DNA of 64,000 nucleotides from Epinephelus fuscoguttatus. Its lineage: Eukaryota > Chordata > Actinopteri > Perciformes > Serranidae. The stretch spans positions 14,714,428 to 14,778,427 of the forward strand of contig NC_064759.1 of assembly GCF_011397635.1 (NCBI RefSeq), in the 5' to 3' direction. The notes below the pieces were generated by a model. The model ran no database searches and had not been told where the DNA came from. It was given only the letters and a program-made list of their open reading frames with translations. Made by a program: the position numbers and the translations under genes. Shown piece after piece: positions 33,475 through 45,967 of this stretch (position 1 is its first letter; the number at the start of each line of letters is the position of its first letter).

Positions 33475-36400
33475 CCTCCAGCCGTGCCCTGTCAGAGCAG
33501 CAGTGACCACCAGGCAGCCTGCTCCATCAATCAATGGGAATAAGCCAGAGGTGGGCGGGACTTGTAAGCCAGCCTCTCAGGAAACGAGTAAGGTCGGTGG
33601 GTTCAGACAGCCAATCACAGTCAAGACTGGAGTGCCTGTGTTGCGCAGCCAACCAATCAGACTCAAAATTGTTGTTCCCCCACGGTGCAAGAGGCCAATC
33701 ACAAACTCTGCCATCAGCCTGACCAAAGACTTTGATCGCTCACATTTCAGAAGACCTGTTTCAGCTGGAGCAGAAAAAAACAAAATCCTCATATCTGCTG
33801 TTAAGAGTGAAGGAGAGACCAAGGAGGATACTTATCATAAGACTGAGGAAGCTAAGCCAGAATCATTCCAGGAGACACAGGCAGAGAGAGGGGAGGAAAT
33901 GTGCAAAGGGAGACATGTTTCGGGTGCTAAAATTATTCCCACAGATGGGTCAGAAACTCCTTTAATCTCGGGCACTAATACAGTTAAAATGTTGAGCCTG
34001 AAAGGGATTAAGGAGGAAACCACAGAGAGAGAAGTTGAGGAAAATGTCCCTCTGATTTTAAAAGAAGTGGACTTGAAGTCTTATAAGACGTTTGATGAGG
34101 CGGGAATGGAGGAACAGACCGAACCGTTGGACCTGAGTTTGCCCAAGAAAAAAGAGAATCGAGAGAGGAGGTGTGAGCGCTTCCTGGATGACTCTGGCTG
34201 CGAGAGCTCTCTGATTATGGAGGTGGATGAGTACGAGGGAGAAGGAGACAGAGATATAGTAGAGGAGGACGACGATGGCGACGGACAGGGCTCTGTGCTG
34301 CGTTTGGACGGCACAGACACGCTTGAAGACTCTCTCCTGTCTCCCTCTTTCTTCTCTACCTCTGTCTTCACCTCCCTGTCCTCGTTAGACTGTGACACTG
34401 AAAACCTTCTTCTCATAGACGACCAGGGAATCCCGTATACTCTCAGTCCCGACGGACTCAAAGTGCCGCAAGTCGATGCTTCTACGTCAGAGGATCAGGC
34501 AGAAGGGAAGGGGTCAACGTCAGCAGAGCCTAGCCTCAGCCAAAGTTTAGATAATGCACTAAAGGCACCTTCTGATAGTCCGTACCCCGCACCAGCACCT
34601 CCTACTGAGTCTCCATCACAAAGTGTTGATCAGACGAAGACTCCGGAAGTCTTCACAAGTTTGATCACAAGCTCAGATCCATCGAAGGCCGCAGAGCCGA
34701 GCGTTAAATCTGTTCAGGAGGCTGATGCTGTTAGATCAGTGCCCACCCAGCCCATTCAGGTCCTCTCCAACCCCTCTGCTAACACTCCTATCCTCCTCCT
34801 GTCCTCCTCCTCTTCCTCTCCTCAGCTCTCCTCAGCTCAGGTGGGTCTCTCGCTTCCCCTCTCAGTCGCTCAGACCTCCCCTGGTGCTTCCACCCCCATG
34901 TTCCTCCTCCTGTCCTCTGTGCCCTCTTCCTCTGGTGACTCCACCTCTACCTCCACCCCTATCGCTGTCCTCGACCCCTCCACCGGTCAGTTCACAGCAG
35001 CCCCCGTCTCCCTCCCTTTGCCGTCCAGTCAGGTCGGCACGCTGGCACCACCTCTGCCCGCGCTGTCCCACCCTGTCATCAGACTGAGCCCCAACAACCC
35101 TCCCGTCATCCTGTCAGGAGTGAACACCATAAACTCTGACTCTGTTCTCACCTCTCTGACGGTGCGCCCGTCCTCTCCCGCTAGTCAGAACGACCGCCAC
35201 AGCGCCACCCTTCATCCTCAAATCAGCTCTTCCGATTCAAACCCTGGAAGCGAAGCCATATCTGCTGAAGAAGTCTCAAGTGAAAACAACAAGCCATCAA
35301 CTTTTACAGCCTCCTCTCCGCACCCGCAGTCTGCTAGCTTGACCTACGACCCCTCAGCTCAGCCCAGCTCGGAGGCCCAGTCACCAGCCTCAGAGTCCCG
35401 CTTTGACCCGACCGACCTGCACTCAGAACATTTACCTCTGGACGACCATCTTTACTTCTCCAACGCTGCTGCTCCCCCCTCCCCTCCTGTCGGACCCGTC
35501 CTCCCCTCCGATAAGCTCGACCCCCTCGACCCGCTGGATTCCCTCTCACCGGAGGGGTCACCCAACACCTTGGCCTCCCGCAGGGTGCTGTACTGCCAGC
35601 TGTGCCCACGGGTCTTCTTTTACCTCTCTGACCTTGAGCGACACGCCATCACGCACTCGCAGAAGAAGCCTCACGTTTGCCAGCAGTGCGGCAAAGCCTT
35701 CAAACGCTCCAGCCATCTGCAGGTCAGTGACAAGCTCGACAGTGACTGTTTGACCTGTAATAACTGACTTTTCGGCCACTTGAGAGCAGTGGGTACACGC
35801 CAAGAGCACAACTCCGACATTTAATCACCTGTTAAGTTGATATGTCAACACACAGTTGCTTATTTACACATTCAGCACACATGGAGAAACATTGATTTGG
35901 AGTCATGTTTGTGGCCACCTGATGGATAAGTTCAATATTCAGTTGGTTTTCATAAACTCCCGAGGGAAATATCTGGCTCTTTAGCTGCTAAATGATCCAC
36001 TGCGTTCACCAGCTAGTTGTTAACTTTGTCAGGCTGTTGTTTGGTGCTGAGCAGGTAGAGTACAGAGGGGGTTTTTAGAGCTAATAGCTGAAAACAGCTG
36101 CCTGCTGTTTCAGGCCCCGACCCCATCACCTGAATTAATCTGGGCATTGTTCATTCCTGCAAACCACGGATATGTATTTGTACATTTTTTTTGTTATCAG
36201 CTTTTCAGTGTTGTTTTATATTACAAACAACAATCACAATTATACACAACAATTTCCCCCATCTCGGCAACTGGTTCACATGAAATAATGATAATAATAC
36301 ATAATTGACATTAAAATGAAAAGAAAAAGAAGAAAGGAATATAGCTATATATTTGATGAAAGATAAAGATAGCAGTAAATAGCATATGTGGACTATGACT

Positions 36401-39400
36401 GTGCGAGCCTCTGATGAGACAACAGATCTAAAGAGGAGGTATCATTCAACAGGAGCAGCTTTGGACAACATGACACTCGAACATTAAGAAGATCAGATAA
36501 AGTTACAGATACCATTTTCCAAAAACATACCACCCCTGAGCAGTTCCCATACATGTGAATAAAAGACCCTGTGTCACTATAAGGGCAGAACTCGTAGACA
36601 GGAGAGGGTATAAGGCTCATAAGATGAAGCTTCCTGGGTGTAAGATACACCCTATGTAGAAATTGTGATTAGGATTTTTGGAAGTACCATCTGAATTGTT
36701 CCAAACTGTTAACCAGCAAATGTCATCCACCAAACAGCTTAGAGCCCTACTCCAGATTTGATGGATTGTCAGAGGTTTGCACGCAGAGTTTAAGAGTGAA
36801 TAAATCGTAGATACTAAAACTTTAGTTCGGCCTCTCACATCTAGCAGAGAATGGAGTGGATGAGTTGTTAAAGCTACATTGCTAATCTGAGCCGAAGGTA
36901 GAAGAAAAACGAACTTGTAGGGACATTGTACACGGCACACAAATCATTAAAAGATCTTATTCCTTTGTCGTAACATACATCTGACACCTCGTGTAGACCA
37001 TTGTGAGAGCTGAAAAGGGGCACCTCCTGTAAGATTGAAATGATTAAATACGGGACTATAAGTGCGCCATTTTAAAGAGGTCTGAGTGTGATTTTTTTTT
37101 TACCAACCGCCATGTTGACAGTATGTTACATTTTATAAGTAGATAGATATGTTGAATCTTTTTGTTTCTTTACCTTCACCAGGGATTAGATAAGATTTTA
37201 TAAATGCGAATGCCATTATCGATTCTGCTTATCGGTCCGATTCTTAATGGATTCTTCTGAATGTACAATTTTCTGTTTGGGGAAAAAAGTTGACCTACAC
37301 AGGTTTAAGCATCAACACACCTGCTTTATTATCTCTGAGTTTGAACACAGTGTCAGTGAAATTAGGAAGTATTTGTACAGCAGCCATTTTCATTTACATT
37401 TTCTTTGCCAGTAAAAATCTTCTCAGTCTGCCTACGTGATTATAACAGGATATTTACGCTTGGTAACGGCTCGGTTAGGAAGATCACTTGTGCATCGAGT
37501 GTCAAATACATGAAATTCCTGAAATTTAAACCCATGTAGCACAGAAACATCTTTTAGCACGTGCTGATGTTTTCATCCTGACTTGAGATGATCTCTTAAC
37601 AGACATTACAGCAGCACTGTTGTCATCTGTCTTCGTAAAATGAAGCCACACTTTGGACTGTTTTTTTTGACTCCTTCTTGAAGGTTTCCAGCAGTGTAGA
37701 CTCATGAGTTTGACATCATTGTTTTATGGCATCAATAAAAGGAATTGAAAAGCTTGTAGGCACACAAATCCAGTGGATCAGACAACTTGGAACCAGTTCT
37801 CGACTCCCTTCCCTCCCAGACACCACTGTGGTCAATGTGTGGTTGGGTTTAGTCACAAACCCATTTGATTTGGATTGAAAAAAACATCATTAAGATCCCT
37901 GGTTTGGTTGCTACAAACACAGCTGGAAATGTCACTGGTCTCAAATAGTGGTCTGCTGTTTGTCAGCCGTCTCTCCCAGGGGTTAAGTCATCCATCTTTC
38001 CCTCCTCCTCGTGATTAGAAACTCAGCTAATATACTTGTAATCTGAGGTTCATCACTTTAGAAGTATTGATATGATACATATAAAACATACAAATGTTTG
38101 CAGGGACATACAATGCCAACACTTCGCTGCTGCTCTCTCTGCCTCAGGCTTTCCTCACTTGTGCATAGAGGGAAGAGGGAGTGCTCTCTCTGCCTTGGGC
38201 TATCCATGTAGGCACGTGGAAGGGCAGAGAGGTTTGCTCTCTCCACCTTAAGCTTTCCATGCAGGTGCGGGCAGGGAGGTCCCAGAACAGAGCCATAATG
38301 ACAAATATCAAATTGCAAATAAAAATTAGGTTTTGTCTTTGACTAAAGTGGTCCAGACTGAACTGAGGAAAATTACTTTAAAGTGTTTTGACTGTCCAGT
38401 CAAATGTGTTATAGGTTAAAAAAAGATAGTGCACACATTAAATAGGTATTCATTAAGTCATTTTTATGCCTAAAAACTATGATCCGTTATTTGACCAAGG
38501 TAATGCACAGGGCAAAGTGTAGTAACTACAATTTTAGGGTCTTTTTCTTTATGTGTTTCATTTATAGATTTCTGATTTAAAAGTTTTAAGAAAAAATTTA
38601 AGCAACCCTCAAGTATTATTTTGTTATAATATTGACGTCATCAGGTTTGACCTAACTCAAGATTTCTTGATATTATCATCAACTTTACCACTGCTCTTGC
38701 TGTGGTCATTGTCACGTTATCATTTAATTTGTCATTAGCATCTTCCTCATTCTCACTTTCACCATTTCCTTACTGTGATTTTCCTTGGCCCAGTAGCATC
38801 CCAAATCTCCAGGAACCCAAGACAGAGCACAGTAACTACATTTACTGCAGTTTGCCTTGGGTTTTAGTTGGTTTTCTACTTTCTCTAGCCCAGTGGTTCC
38901 CAACTGGTCAAGCCAAGGGTCCAGATTTCTCCTTAGTCATTAGTTCAAGGTCCACACAGTTTAATATATTCAGCGTTATACTTGCCTTTGGCCATGTCTT
39001 CGAGCTAGTTTGCTGTCTCTGTTGAGTAGCTGTCAGTAATTCAATCACTCTACAACAGGAAATGTAGCTTCAAAATAAAAGCTTGTGCCGTAAATTCACT
39101 GCACTTCAAAATAAACAGTGTTTTTTTACAAACTTAACACGTTAGCAAGACACTTGTGGTCCACTCAGAATGGACCCACGACCCACCAGTTGGGAACCAC
39201 TGCTCTAGAGCATAATGAGATTGAACTAGGAACTTTTGTCACAAGATAGGACAGACATCCAAAATTTCAGTCATAATTCCATTTTGAAAAATTGTAGTTA
39301 ACTGCAGTTAGCCTTTGGAGGGCAGCGCTGCTCATGTAAAAATATAGATAACAGCTGCATTAATTAAAGTATTGAGTGATATCTTCACTAATTATTGATC

Positions 39401-39785
39401 AAATATTTACTATTTTCTTCACCAGAGACACAAGCACATCCACACAGGCCAGAGGAACTTTGTGTGCCCCATCTGCGCCAAACGCTTCAGGGAGGCCGGT
39501 GAGCTGCAGCGCCACCAAAGGGTCCACACTGGAGAGAAGCCCTACCAGTGCCAACTCTGCCACACGCGCTTCGCCGAGCGCAACACGCTACGCCGACACA
39601 CCAAACGCAAACACCCTTACCACCAAGTAGCCATGGAAATGCTGAATGAGAGAAGAGACAGAGGAGGCGGAGGAGGAGGAGGAGGAGGAGGCAGATCCGG
39701 AGTGCAGGAGGAAGAGGAGAGTGCTGAATGGTACAGCTCCACTGTGTCTAATTTGGATAACTCAGAGTCTGAGATGGAAACTTAA
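33329..39785 (+). CDS. C2H2 zinc-finger transcription factor with CtBP-type PLDLS motif
   Basis: Two coding exons, 33329-35722 and 39426-39785, join in phase 0 to give 917 aa. The long N-terminal part is low-complexity and acidic or Ser/Pro-rich. It holds [10 protein letters not shown] near residue 266 (the CtBP corepressor-binding consensus PxDLS) and an acidic stretch near 295-335. Four C2H2 fingers follow: [10 protein letters not shown] (755-778), [10 protein letters not shown] (783-805), [10 protein letters not shown] (809-833) and [10 protein letters not shown] (837-860). Fingers 3 and 4 are joined by a TGEKP linker. The only coding intron cuts finger 2 between LQ and RH. The tail is a Gly run and Ser/acidic residues. 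The protein is probably a nuclear sequence-specific repressor. I do not recognise the ortholog. The start is taken at 33329 (AAAATGG, good context); an overlapping upstream ORF exists. Confidence 0.88.
36143..38117. mobile_element. Possible 2-kb element with GGCATTGT...CCTGCAAAC ends
   Basis: The left end GGCATTGTTCATTCCTGCAAAC is inverted on the right as GTTTGCAGGGACATACAATGCC. The same terminus occurs in the 27-kb MITE, whose right end also continues into an ATGCC. The body includes an L1-like fragment, so it is either composite or the two ends belong to separate copies. Confidence 0.4.
36393..36940 (-). pseudogene. LINE-1-type ORF2 C-terminal fragment
   Basis: On the minus strand two overlapping frames (36617-36940 and 36393-36650) read [10 protein letters not shown], then [15 protein letters not shown] and LSDLLNV. 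These match the layout of the C-terminal part of vertebrate L1 ORF2 (YHLTPVRM, GTLLHCWWDC, LWKSVWRFL). The change of frame near 36630 and the absence of a reverse transcriptase core show a short, inactive fragment. Confidence 0.6.
38891..39202. mobile_element. hAT-like MITE
   Basis: Starts CAGTGGTTCCCAACTGG and ends CCAGTTGGGAACCACTG, a 17-bp inverted repeat with one mismatch at most. Flanks are CTCTAGCC and CTCTAGAG (6 of 8 identical). Same family as 18474-18789, opposite orientation. Confidence 0.75.
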
Positions 39786-40530
39786 AAGAGTTCCTGCAGA
39801 CAGACTCCAAAGTGGAGGGGAGGAGGGCAGGGTGATCGTACGTAACTCTGGATAGACGCTAAACTTTCCTTATTAATTAACATTCAAAAAAGGGAGCGCT
39901 TGCAATATTTATTTCAATGTTTTTCAGGCTAATTTATTTATATGAATGTATATTATTCCCTTGCCATTTAATGGTTAAAAATTCAGTCTTCGACGTCATA
40001 CATGATTTTGACATTAGCTTTCCTGTATGAAAAAAGTGTCATATGTGTATATGAGAGGGAAAGCTCAGGCTTGAAATCATGGTTTTTATGTGAGTTCAGA
40101 ATATTAATTGGGCTGCTAACTTGAAGTTGCATTCCCGTACAATCCAATATAAAACCCTCAAGTGCTCAGAAAAGAAGGATAACTTATTTACTCTAAACGA
40201 TCCTCTGCTCTAGTTGTGTATATAAAGAGTACTATTTGTAAGAGCTGCACTTCTGCACTATCTTATGTGAAAGATGTAATCTATCTTTCTTACCGTCAGA
40301 GACACTGTGAGTCATTTGCACTTGTTTTAACTCAATATTCACTTTTTTATTTTACATTGTGAAGGAGAATGCTTACGTTAACTTTGGTTTTGTATTTAAT
40401 TCATATCATGTGAGAGTTTGACCAAATGTTTTTGAGTTATTCTAACATAAACACTATATTCTGATTTTTTTTTGTTTAATGTGAGTTATGTTAACTTATT
40501 TGAATTAAATTTTGTCAACTGTAACTGAAT
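39786..40530 (+). other. 3' UTR of the PLDLS zinc-finger gene
   Basis: AU-rich sequence after the TAA at 39783-39785. The best poly(A) signal is the variant ATTAAA at 40504-40509, followed by a GT/CT-rich stretch. Confidence 0.5.
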
Positions 40531-40766
40531 CTCTGTCCCATCTTTTCTAAGAAGGGTGTAGCTGCAGAACTGCTCGGGCCCACCTCCTCTGTTGGACCCT
40601 CCAGTCCCCAGTTTTATGATGGCAAAGATGGCAGCCAGTAACATCTGAAATTGTCAGGATCAGGATACGATAGCATGCCTGGTAGTTCATCAGTTTGGAT
40701 AAGCTACACGACCTCCACCAATAACACCAAGGTAAAAAATATAACATTAATATTTTGATAAAGAGT

Positions 40767-41195
40767 AGGGCTGGGCGATATGAACAAAAATTCATATCAG
40801 TTCATATACCAGCTTCACTATAACTCGCAGCATTCACAGACAAACACTTGTCTTTATCTGGACACATTTTCCCCACCAATACAACATGCTAACGTTATTA
40901 GCACAAGCCTAGGGCATTTTACATTGTGTAAATTAGTCTAGCAGCTAGTGAGCTTTTCCTCTTCTCATATGAAGCCAGGGACAGCAGCAACATTTAACAA
41001 AGGCAACGTTACAAAATTCAGCTCCATTACAGCTCACAAGGCTCAGTGACAAAATAACTGTCTTATGCTAAACATGTTTTCCAAACAAATACAACATGCT
41101 AATGTTACTAGCACAAGCCTATGACATTTTACATTGTATAAATTAGCCTAGCGCATAGTGGAGATTTCCTCTGCTCATATGAAGCCAGGATAAAA
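40767..41195. repeat. Element start with two diverged direct copies of a 200-bp unit
   Basis: GGGCTGGGCGATATGAAC at 40767 is a frequent terminus of fish DNA elements. It is followed by two related units, about 40805-40990 and 41025-41190. Each has ACAACATGCTAA.GTTA.TAGCACAAGCC, CATTTTACATTGT and CTCATATGAAGCCAGG. No matching right end was found, and no gene is seen to about 41350. Confidence 0.5.
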
Positions 41196-41351
41196 CCCTG
41201 AAGGATAAATTACACACAAGACTTAAAATGCTATTTTTGTTGAGGCTTTACTGTCTTCACAATTTATTGTTCATCATCTGTGAAATTAGAATAAATAAAA
41301 GCTTTGTTTCCACTGAGGGAGGTCTGCGTCGCTGTGAAGTGTACTTAGATT

Positions 41352-41450
41352 TCTGAGAGGGAAAGGGGGAGAGAGAGGGGATGACATTCAGCAAGGGGCC
41401 GTGGGCTGGAATCATATATGGGATGCCTGCTCTACCCACTAAGCCACCTT
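41352..41450 (-). mobile_element. tRNA-derived SINE fragment
   Basis: On the minus strand it reads GGTGGCTTAGTGGGTAGAGC (A-box-like), then ATTCCAGCCCACGGCCCCTT and CATCCCCTCTCTC. This is the recognisable 5' part of a common fish SINE. Part of the B-box region is lost. Confidence 0.5.
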
Positions 41451-44214
41451 AATGATCTAACTTCAAAAATTGTAATGCATCTCTGACCCAGTGTTTAAAG
41501 CTGGGTCACCTGCCTCATATTGAGTAATATAAGTCCTCTGGCTAAAAGGGTGACATAAGCAATGCAATTTGACTGTACCTTAGGGAGATACTTTAATGAT
41601 TTTTTAACTGTAAATGCAATCACCAGAAGTAAGAAGCTAACGTTAGGCTATAAACTACACCACGGTTACATGACTTCATCTAACCTAAAACTTATTCCAA
41701 AAAACCCATTGACTTTGAGACAAGGGAAACAGGAGTGTAAAAATGTTAACTCATTTCCGGGTTATGAGACTCATCCTTGCACCACATTATATATAACCTA
41801 TAAAATAGGTAACGTACATTAATCATTGTGTAACATAGCTAACATTACAGCAGCCTCTCTCTTGCAAAATGTTGAACTGTAGCTAGGTCAGGCGGTTTTT
41901 GTCTCCCTAGCTAATTTCCCTCTTCATGAAAACTGTATGGAGGGTTAATTTTTATAGAACTCACCTGTTTACTTTTTATTAAAGCTTAAGTTTTGCATAT
42001 GTAAGGGCAGGCCAATTTGACTGACAAGCTGACAGTGTTCACAGCTTTTCAGTGACATCCACCCCTCGCTCCTCCAGAGCACTATCCTCTTGCTCAAATA
42101 TGGTCATTTCTGGTTCCACAAAAAACCAAGATGGTGACCTTGAGATGCCAAACTCAAATTGTGAGTTTCAATACCCATATGGTCATACTATTTAATATGC
42201 CAAAAAAAGATTTAGTGTGTCCCAATACATAGTATGTCAAAAGCAGTATGCCAAAAATACCAGGATGTTCCACTACATCTGGTCTGATTTTGCAGAATTG
42301 CAAGTCAGCATGCTTTTTTGGCTGTTCTGACCCACAGTCCTCTGCACAACAGAAGATTCCTCACATCAACTGCGCTGCAAACAGATGACAGCTTATTGAC
42401 AGCTGACTGACAGCTCTCAGAAGCTGCAATGACGACTGCCAGCAAAAGTGATGACCAGTCAAATGGTAATAATAGGAATATTAATTGTTTAGATGATCAA
42501 AGTAATCATAAAGGTTACAAACAACAAAAGAGTATAAGTATCAAAATAACAGTGACTGAGAAATGTAATTTTACTGTGGTGAATATAATATGTTATAATC
42601 TACCTTGTAGGCAGTTATACCATAAAAGGTAAAACTACATACATTGCAAACAACAGCAGATCTCTCCAGGTTGACCTGTGTCTCTGGTAAGCTCTTTGAA
42701 CTGTGTTTTGTTTCATCCCCAAAGTAACAAATATATGTGCAAGAGGGTCAAAGTTCAGGGCGCATTGTTATGAGACAGTAGTACATCCTGATTGTGTGCA
42801 TACTCCATGCAAAAATGCATACTTTTTTATGGTAGTTGCTGTACGTACTAAAAGTAAGAAGAGTGAAAATTGTGCAATTTGGAGTGCATCCATAGATTTA
42901 TGATAATACCCACATACCAGATGCCAAGATGGCGCAGATTCATTTCAGTGTAGCTGCTTGCCCGGTGCATACAAAGTTTCTACTTCTCGGGTTTACTTCT
43001 GTGGTATGTGGCCCACTGAATACGTTCAAGTTTGGTGTTTTTCCTGCTAGCCCCACCTGCGAGTTCCTGCTCAGCTTATAAGCTTGACATTGTGATGACA
43101 TCACAGAGTTTAAAAATGCTTTTCTCGGCTTTAGGAAAGTTTTGCCGATATAAAACCAACATCGATGAAAAATTTATAATAGAAAGAGTCATAACTGACC
43201 TTGTTTGCAGTCCGAGGCGTCCTGTCAACAGTTTTACAGACATCTCTTTCATAATGGTGGTCTATGGGGAAAATGCTTTTTGGCAATAGGCTGCAGGAGA
43301 TTTTTTCGCTGCAATACTGCAAGTGGCCACTGAGGAAAATTAACTTTATGGCTGAGCAGCATTCTTGGAGGCAAGAAGATAGGATTCGTTTTTTTTTTTT
43401 TTTAGCTTGGCGCCACCTAGTGTCAGTGGCGTTGTGTCGCACTGTCGCAACAACCAAATTGACCGTGGGGATCAGAGATAATCAATAAAATCTAGGCTGT
43501 AAAGCCACCGGTATACCTCTATGTATATGTAGAATGAGAAGGTGTGTGGACACTATACTAAATAAATGAGTAAGAGGACCGAGCAACAAAAAAACAAATA
43601 GTAATGCAAATAATTATACCAGAATGCACAGTACCAGTACAAACACCTCACAGTAAATTATACCAATATGTACAGTATCAATACAAACAACAGTAGACAC
43701 AGTGGAATTACACCAATATGCACATGTAAACAGTCCTGATTCGAGAATAAACAGTACCGTATGGAAACGATGCGGCCGGTTGGAGCTCAAATTGAATGGG
43801 AAACAAAGTTCAGTGTTCACTTAGCTGGGCGTAACTTAGCTGGCCGATGTCTGTCGATAGCTACCTCCGTGAGAAGAGAACAGAAGGAAGGGAGGGAGGT
43901 ATCACTGTCCGAGGGCTGCCGTAGAATGGCAACGAGGATGTCAGCTGACCAACACTCACTACCTGGTCCCTGGTTGCAGCGATTTACAGTGCTGGCCAGC
44001 TAGGAATGAACTAGCAGCCAGTACAGTACAGTCCTCTCTCGTCTAGCTAACATTTAGCCATGTTACTTACTGATCCATCAGAAAGAAAGCTAGCTGGACA
44101 TTGGTGTTAAAACCTCTTTGGTCACGGAGCTCCCTCCATCTCTTGAACACCTGACTGAGGTTTACTCTTGTTTTTCCTCTTCTTTTATCACTCTCCTTTT
44201 TGCTCTTCTTTGCT
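41451..44214. other. Gene-free region, decayed repeats
   Basis: No exon or conserved domain recognised on either strand. Around 42216-42290 and 42780-42830 lie diverged blocks (TAGTATGTCAAAAGCAGTATG; GTGCATACTCCATGCAAAAATGC) that look like ends of an old element. A T-run lies near 43389-43404. Confidence 0.4.
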
Positions 44215-44387
44215 TCCTCAGACAGAGGAGCTCGTTTTCTTTCGCTAGGCCATTTATCACTTGTTTCGCTAGGCCATTTATCACTTGTTTGGAAACAAGT
44301 GATAAATGGCCTAGCGAAAGAAAACGAGCTCCTCAGACAGAGGAGCTCGTTTTCTTTCGCTAGGCCATTTATCACTTGTTTCCAAAC
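44215..44387. repeat. Perfect nested palindrome, three copies of a 50-bp unit
   Basis: The unit CCTCAGACAGAGGAGCTCG + TTTTCTTTCGCTAGGCC + ATTTATCACTTGTTT is present forward at 44217-44266. A partial forward repeat of its end (CGCTAGGCCATTTATCAC + TTGTTT) is at 44267-44290. An inverted copy lies at 44291-44333, and a second forward copy at 44331-44387. The copies are essentially identical, so the event is recent or is an assembly artefact. Confidence 0.85.
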
Positions 44388-44765
44388 TTTGTCCGTCTGT
44401 CATTGTGCTCGTGACTCAACTATCTCATGCCTAACTCCTCATAAGGACCAGCTCCAGTCCCTGATTGGCTGACCGACCAATTTTGCAATACATGACGCGT
44501 TTCCTGCCGTAAAGCAGATTTTTTTCTGCGAAATTTTGGAAGATTGCAAAGCCACTAAGTAACCTATGTAAACGCTGATAGTCTGATTTTACTGTGGCCA
44601 CTACCCTGTGCAACCCACATTATTTTCATAATGATATATCTAGGAAAAGATGCTATCTGTTGCCTCTTTAAATTGGCTGGCCAGTTAGCTAGCTAGCTTG
44701 CTAATTCCCTCTCATGGTACATTACAAAGAGAAAACACTGCAGCTGTTAAATTAGAATCAGTTAG

Positions 44766-44872
44766 GCACCACGGTCCAGGGTGTACCTCACCACTCGCCC
44801 AATGTCAGCTGAGATAGGCTCCATCCCCCCGCAACCCCCAGCAGGATAAGCGGTTACAGAAATGAATGACTG
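44766..44872 (+). mobile_element. 3' tail fragment of the tRNA-derived SINE family
   Basis: GTCCAGGGTGTACCTCACC, ATGTCAGCTGAGATAGGCTCC and GATAAGCGGTTACAGAAATG match the tail of the full copy at 47227-47612 (there on the other strand). It ends in a short AATGAATGAC. Confidence 0.65.
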
Positions 44873-45967
44873 ACTTAGTGACATACAGTGAATCCACAAT
44901 ACGAAATGTAATGTGAATAAGACTTAGAGAGTTGATTGTGTGAACATAATTTCTGCCTGAGTCATGCCAGATAGATTTTCATTGGTAATAAAGCCTACAG
45001 CTTCCATGCTTCCAATCTACAAAGTCCAGGGTCTGTTGTTTTGATTGAGAGACCCCTAGCGAGGATTTTCCCCAGTGCAGGAGGTGGGCCTGAGCCTGGA
45101 GCTCTGCAGCAGGACCCTATTGTCTTTTCTTCCACTTTGGTGTCTTTTCCACACAGATGTTAAAAAAATTGAAGTATATTTGATGTGGCTTTTTATATTA
45201 ATCACATATAACTCTCCTTGATAATGAACACTGGGGCCAGGGTCCTTTATCTCTCCTCTAATTTAAGATGATCCTCGGAGCTGATTCCTTTTTCTATGTT
45301 AATCACCAAAGACGAGCTCAGACTTTACATGGATCTTTGTGAAGGGAAAAAAAATTAAGATACCTGATATATATCTGCTGGACTGCCTCCAGGGAGTAAT
45401 TGAGTTTGTAAGACAGTCCCCTGTTTTTTGCACACTCTCAATTTTCTGCTCCATTTAAGCCACGGAGCCTAACAGAGCTTGGCTCAAGATAAGTTATTAA
45501 ATACTGTATCGCTCAAATGGCCTGACTGGGTCCTCGTGGCTGTCCTATTCCTTATTTCTACACCGGTCATTGTGCAAATAGAGATGCTGTGGTATGCTGA
45601 AAGAGACCTGCGCTAAGCTTCATTGTGTTTTATTTTGGCAAACTGACTTCTATTGAGGGTCAGTGGAAGGAGAGAGGTGCAGAGGGTGCAAGGAGCAAAG
45701 GTTAACCAAGCAGAGAACGAAGAAATGTGCTGCTGACGGCGTGTTCTCAGAGACAGTGTAGAGTATTTACTCTGGTAAAACTGAACGAGCAAATACTTCA
45801 TGCATATTTCATTTTTTACCTTTAAGTGAATGTTTAACTTGTGACTCAGAGGAGGTCCTTATAAAAATGACTTTTGGTCCCCAAAGGACTCACAGGCAAA
45901 TTATAAATAACACAGTTGGATACAGTTAATATTTTCAGCTGCCATTTATAGTGAGGTTTCTACTCAT
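44873..45967. other. Gene-free region
   Basis: About 1.1 kb with no recognisable exon, repeat terminus or RNA gene on either strand. Confidence 0.4.

Larger units (their letters stand above)
35723..39425 (+). other. Intron of the PLDLS zinc-finger gene
   Basis: 3.7-kb GT-AG intron that splits finger 2. It contains a LINE-1-type fragment on the minus strand, a large element with CTGCAAAC-type ends and a hAT-like MITE, each listed separately. Nothing else was recognised. Confidence 0.7.
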
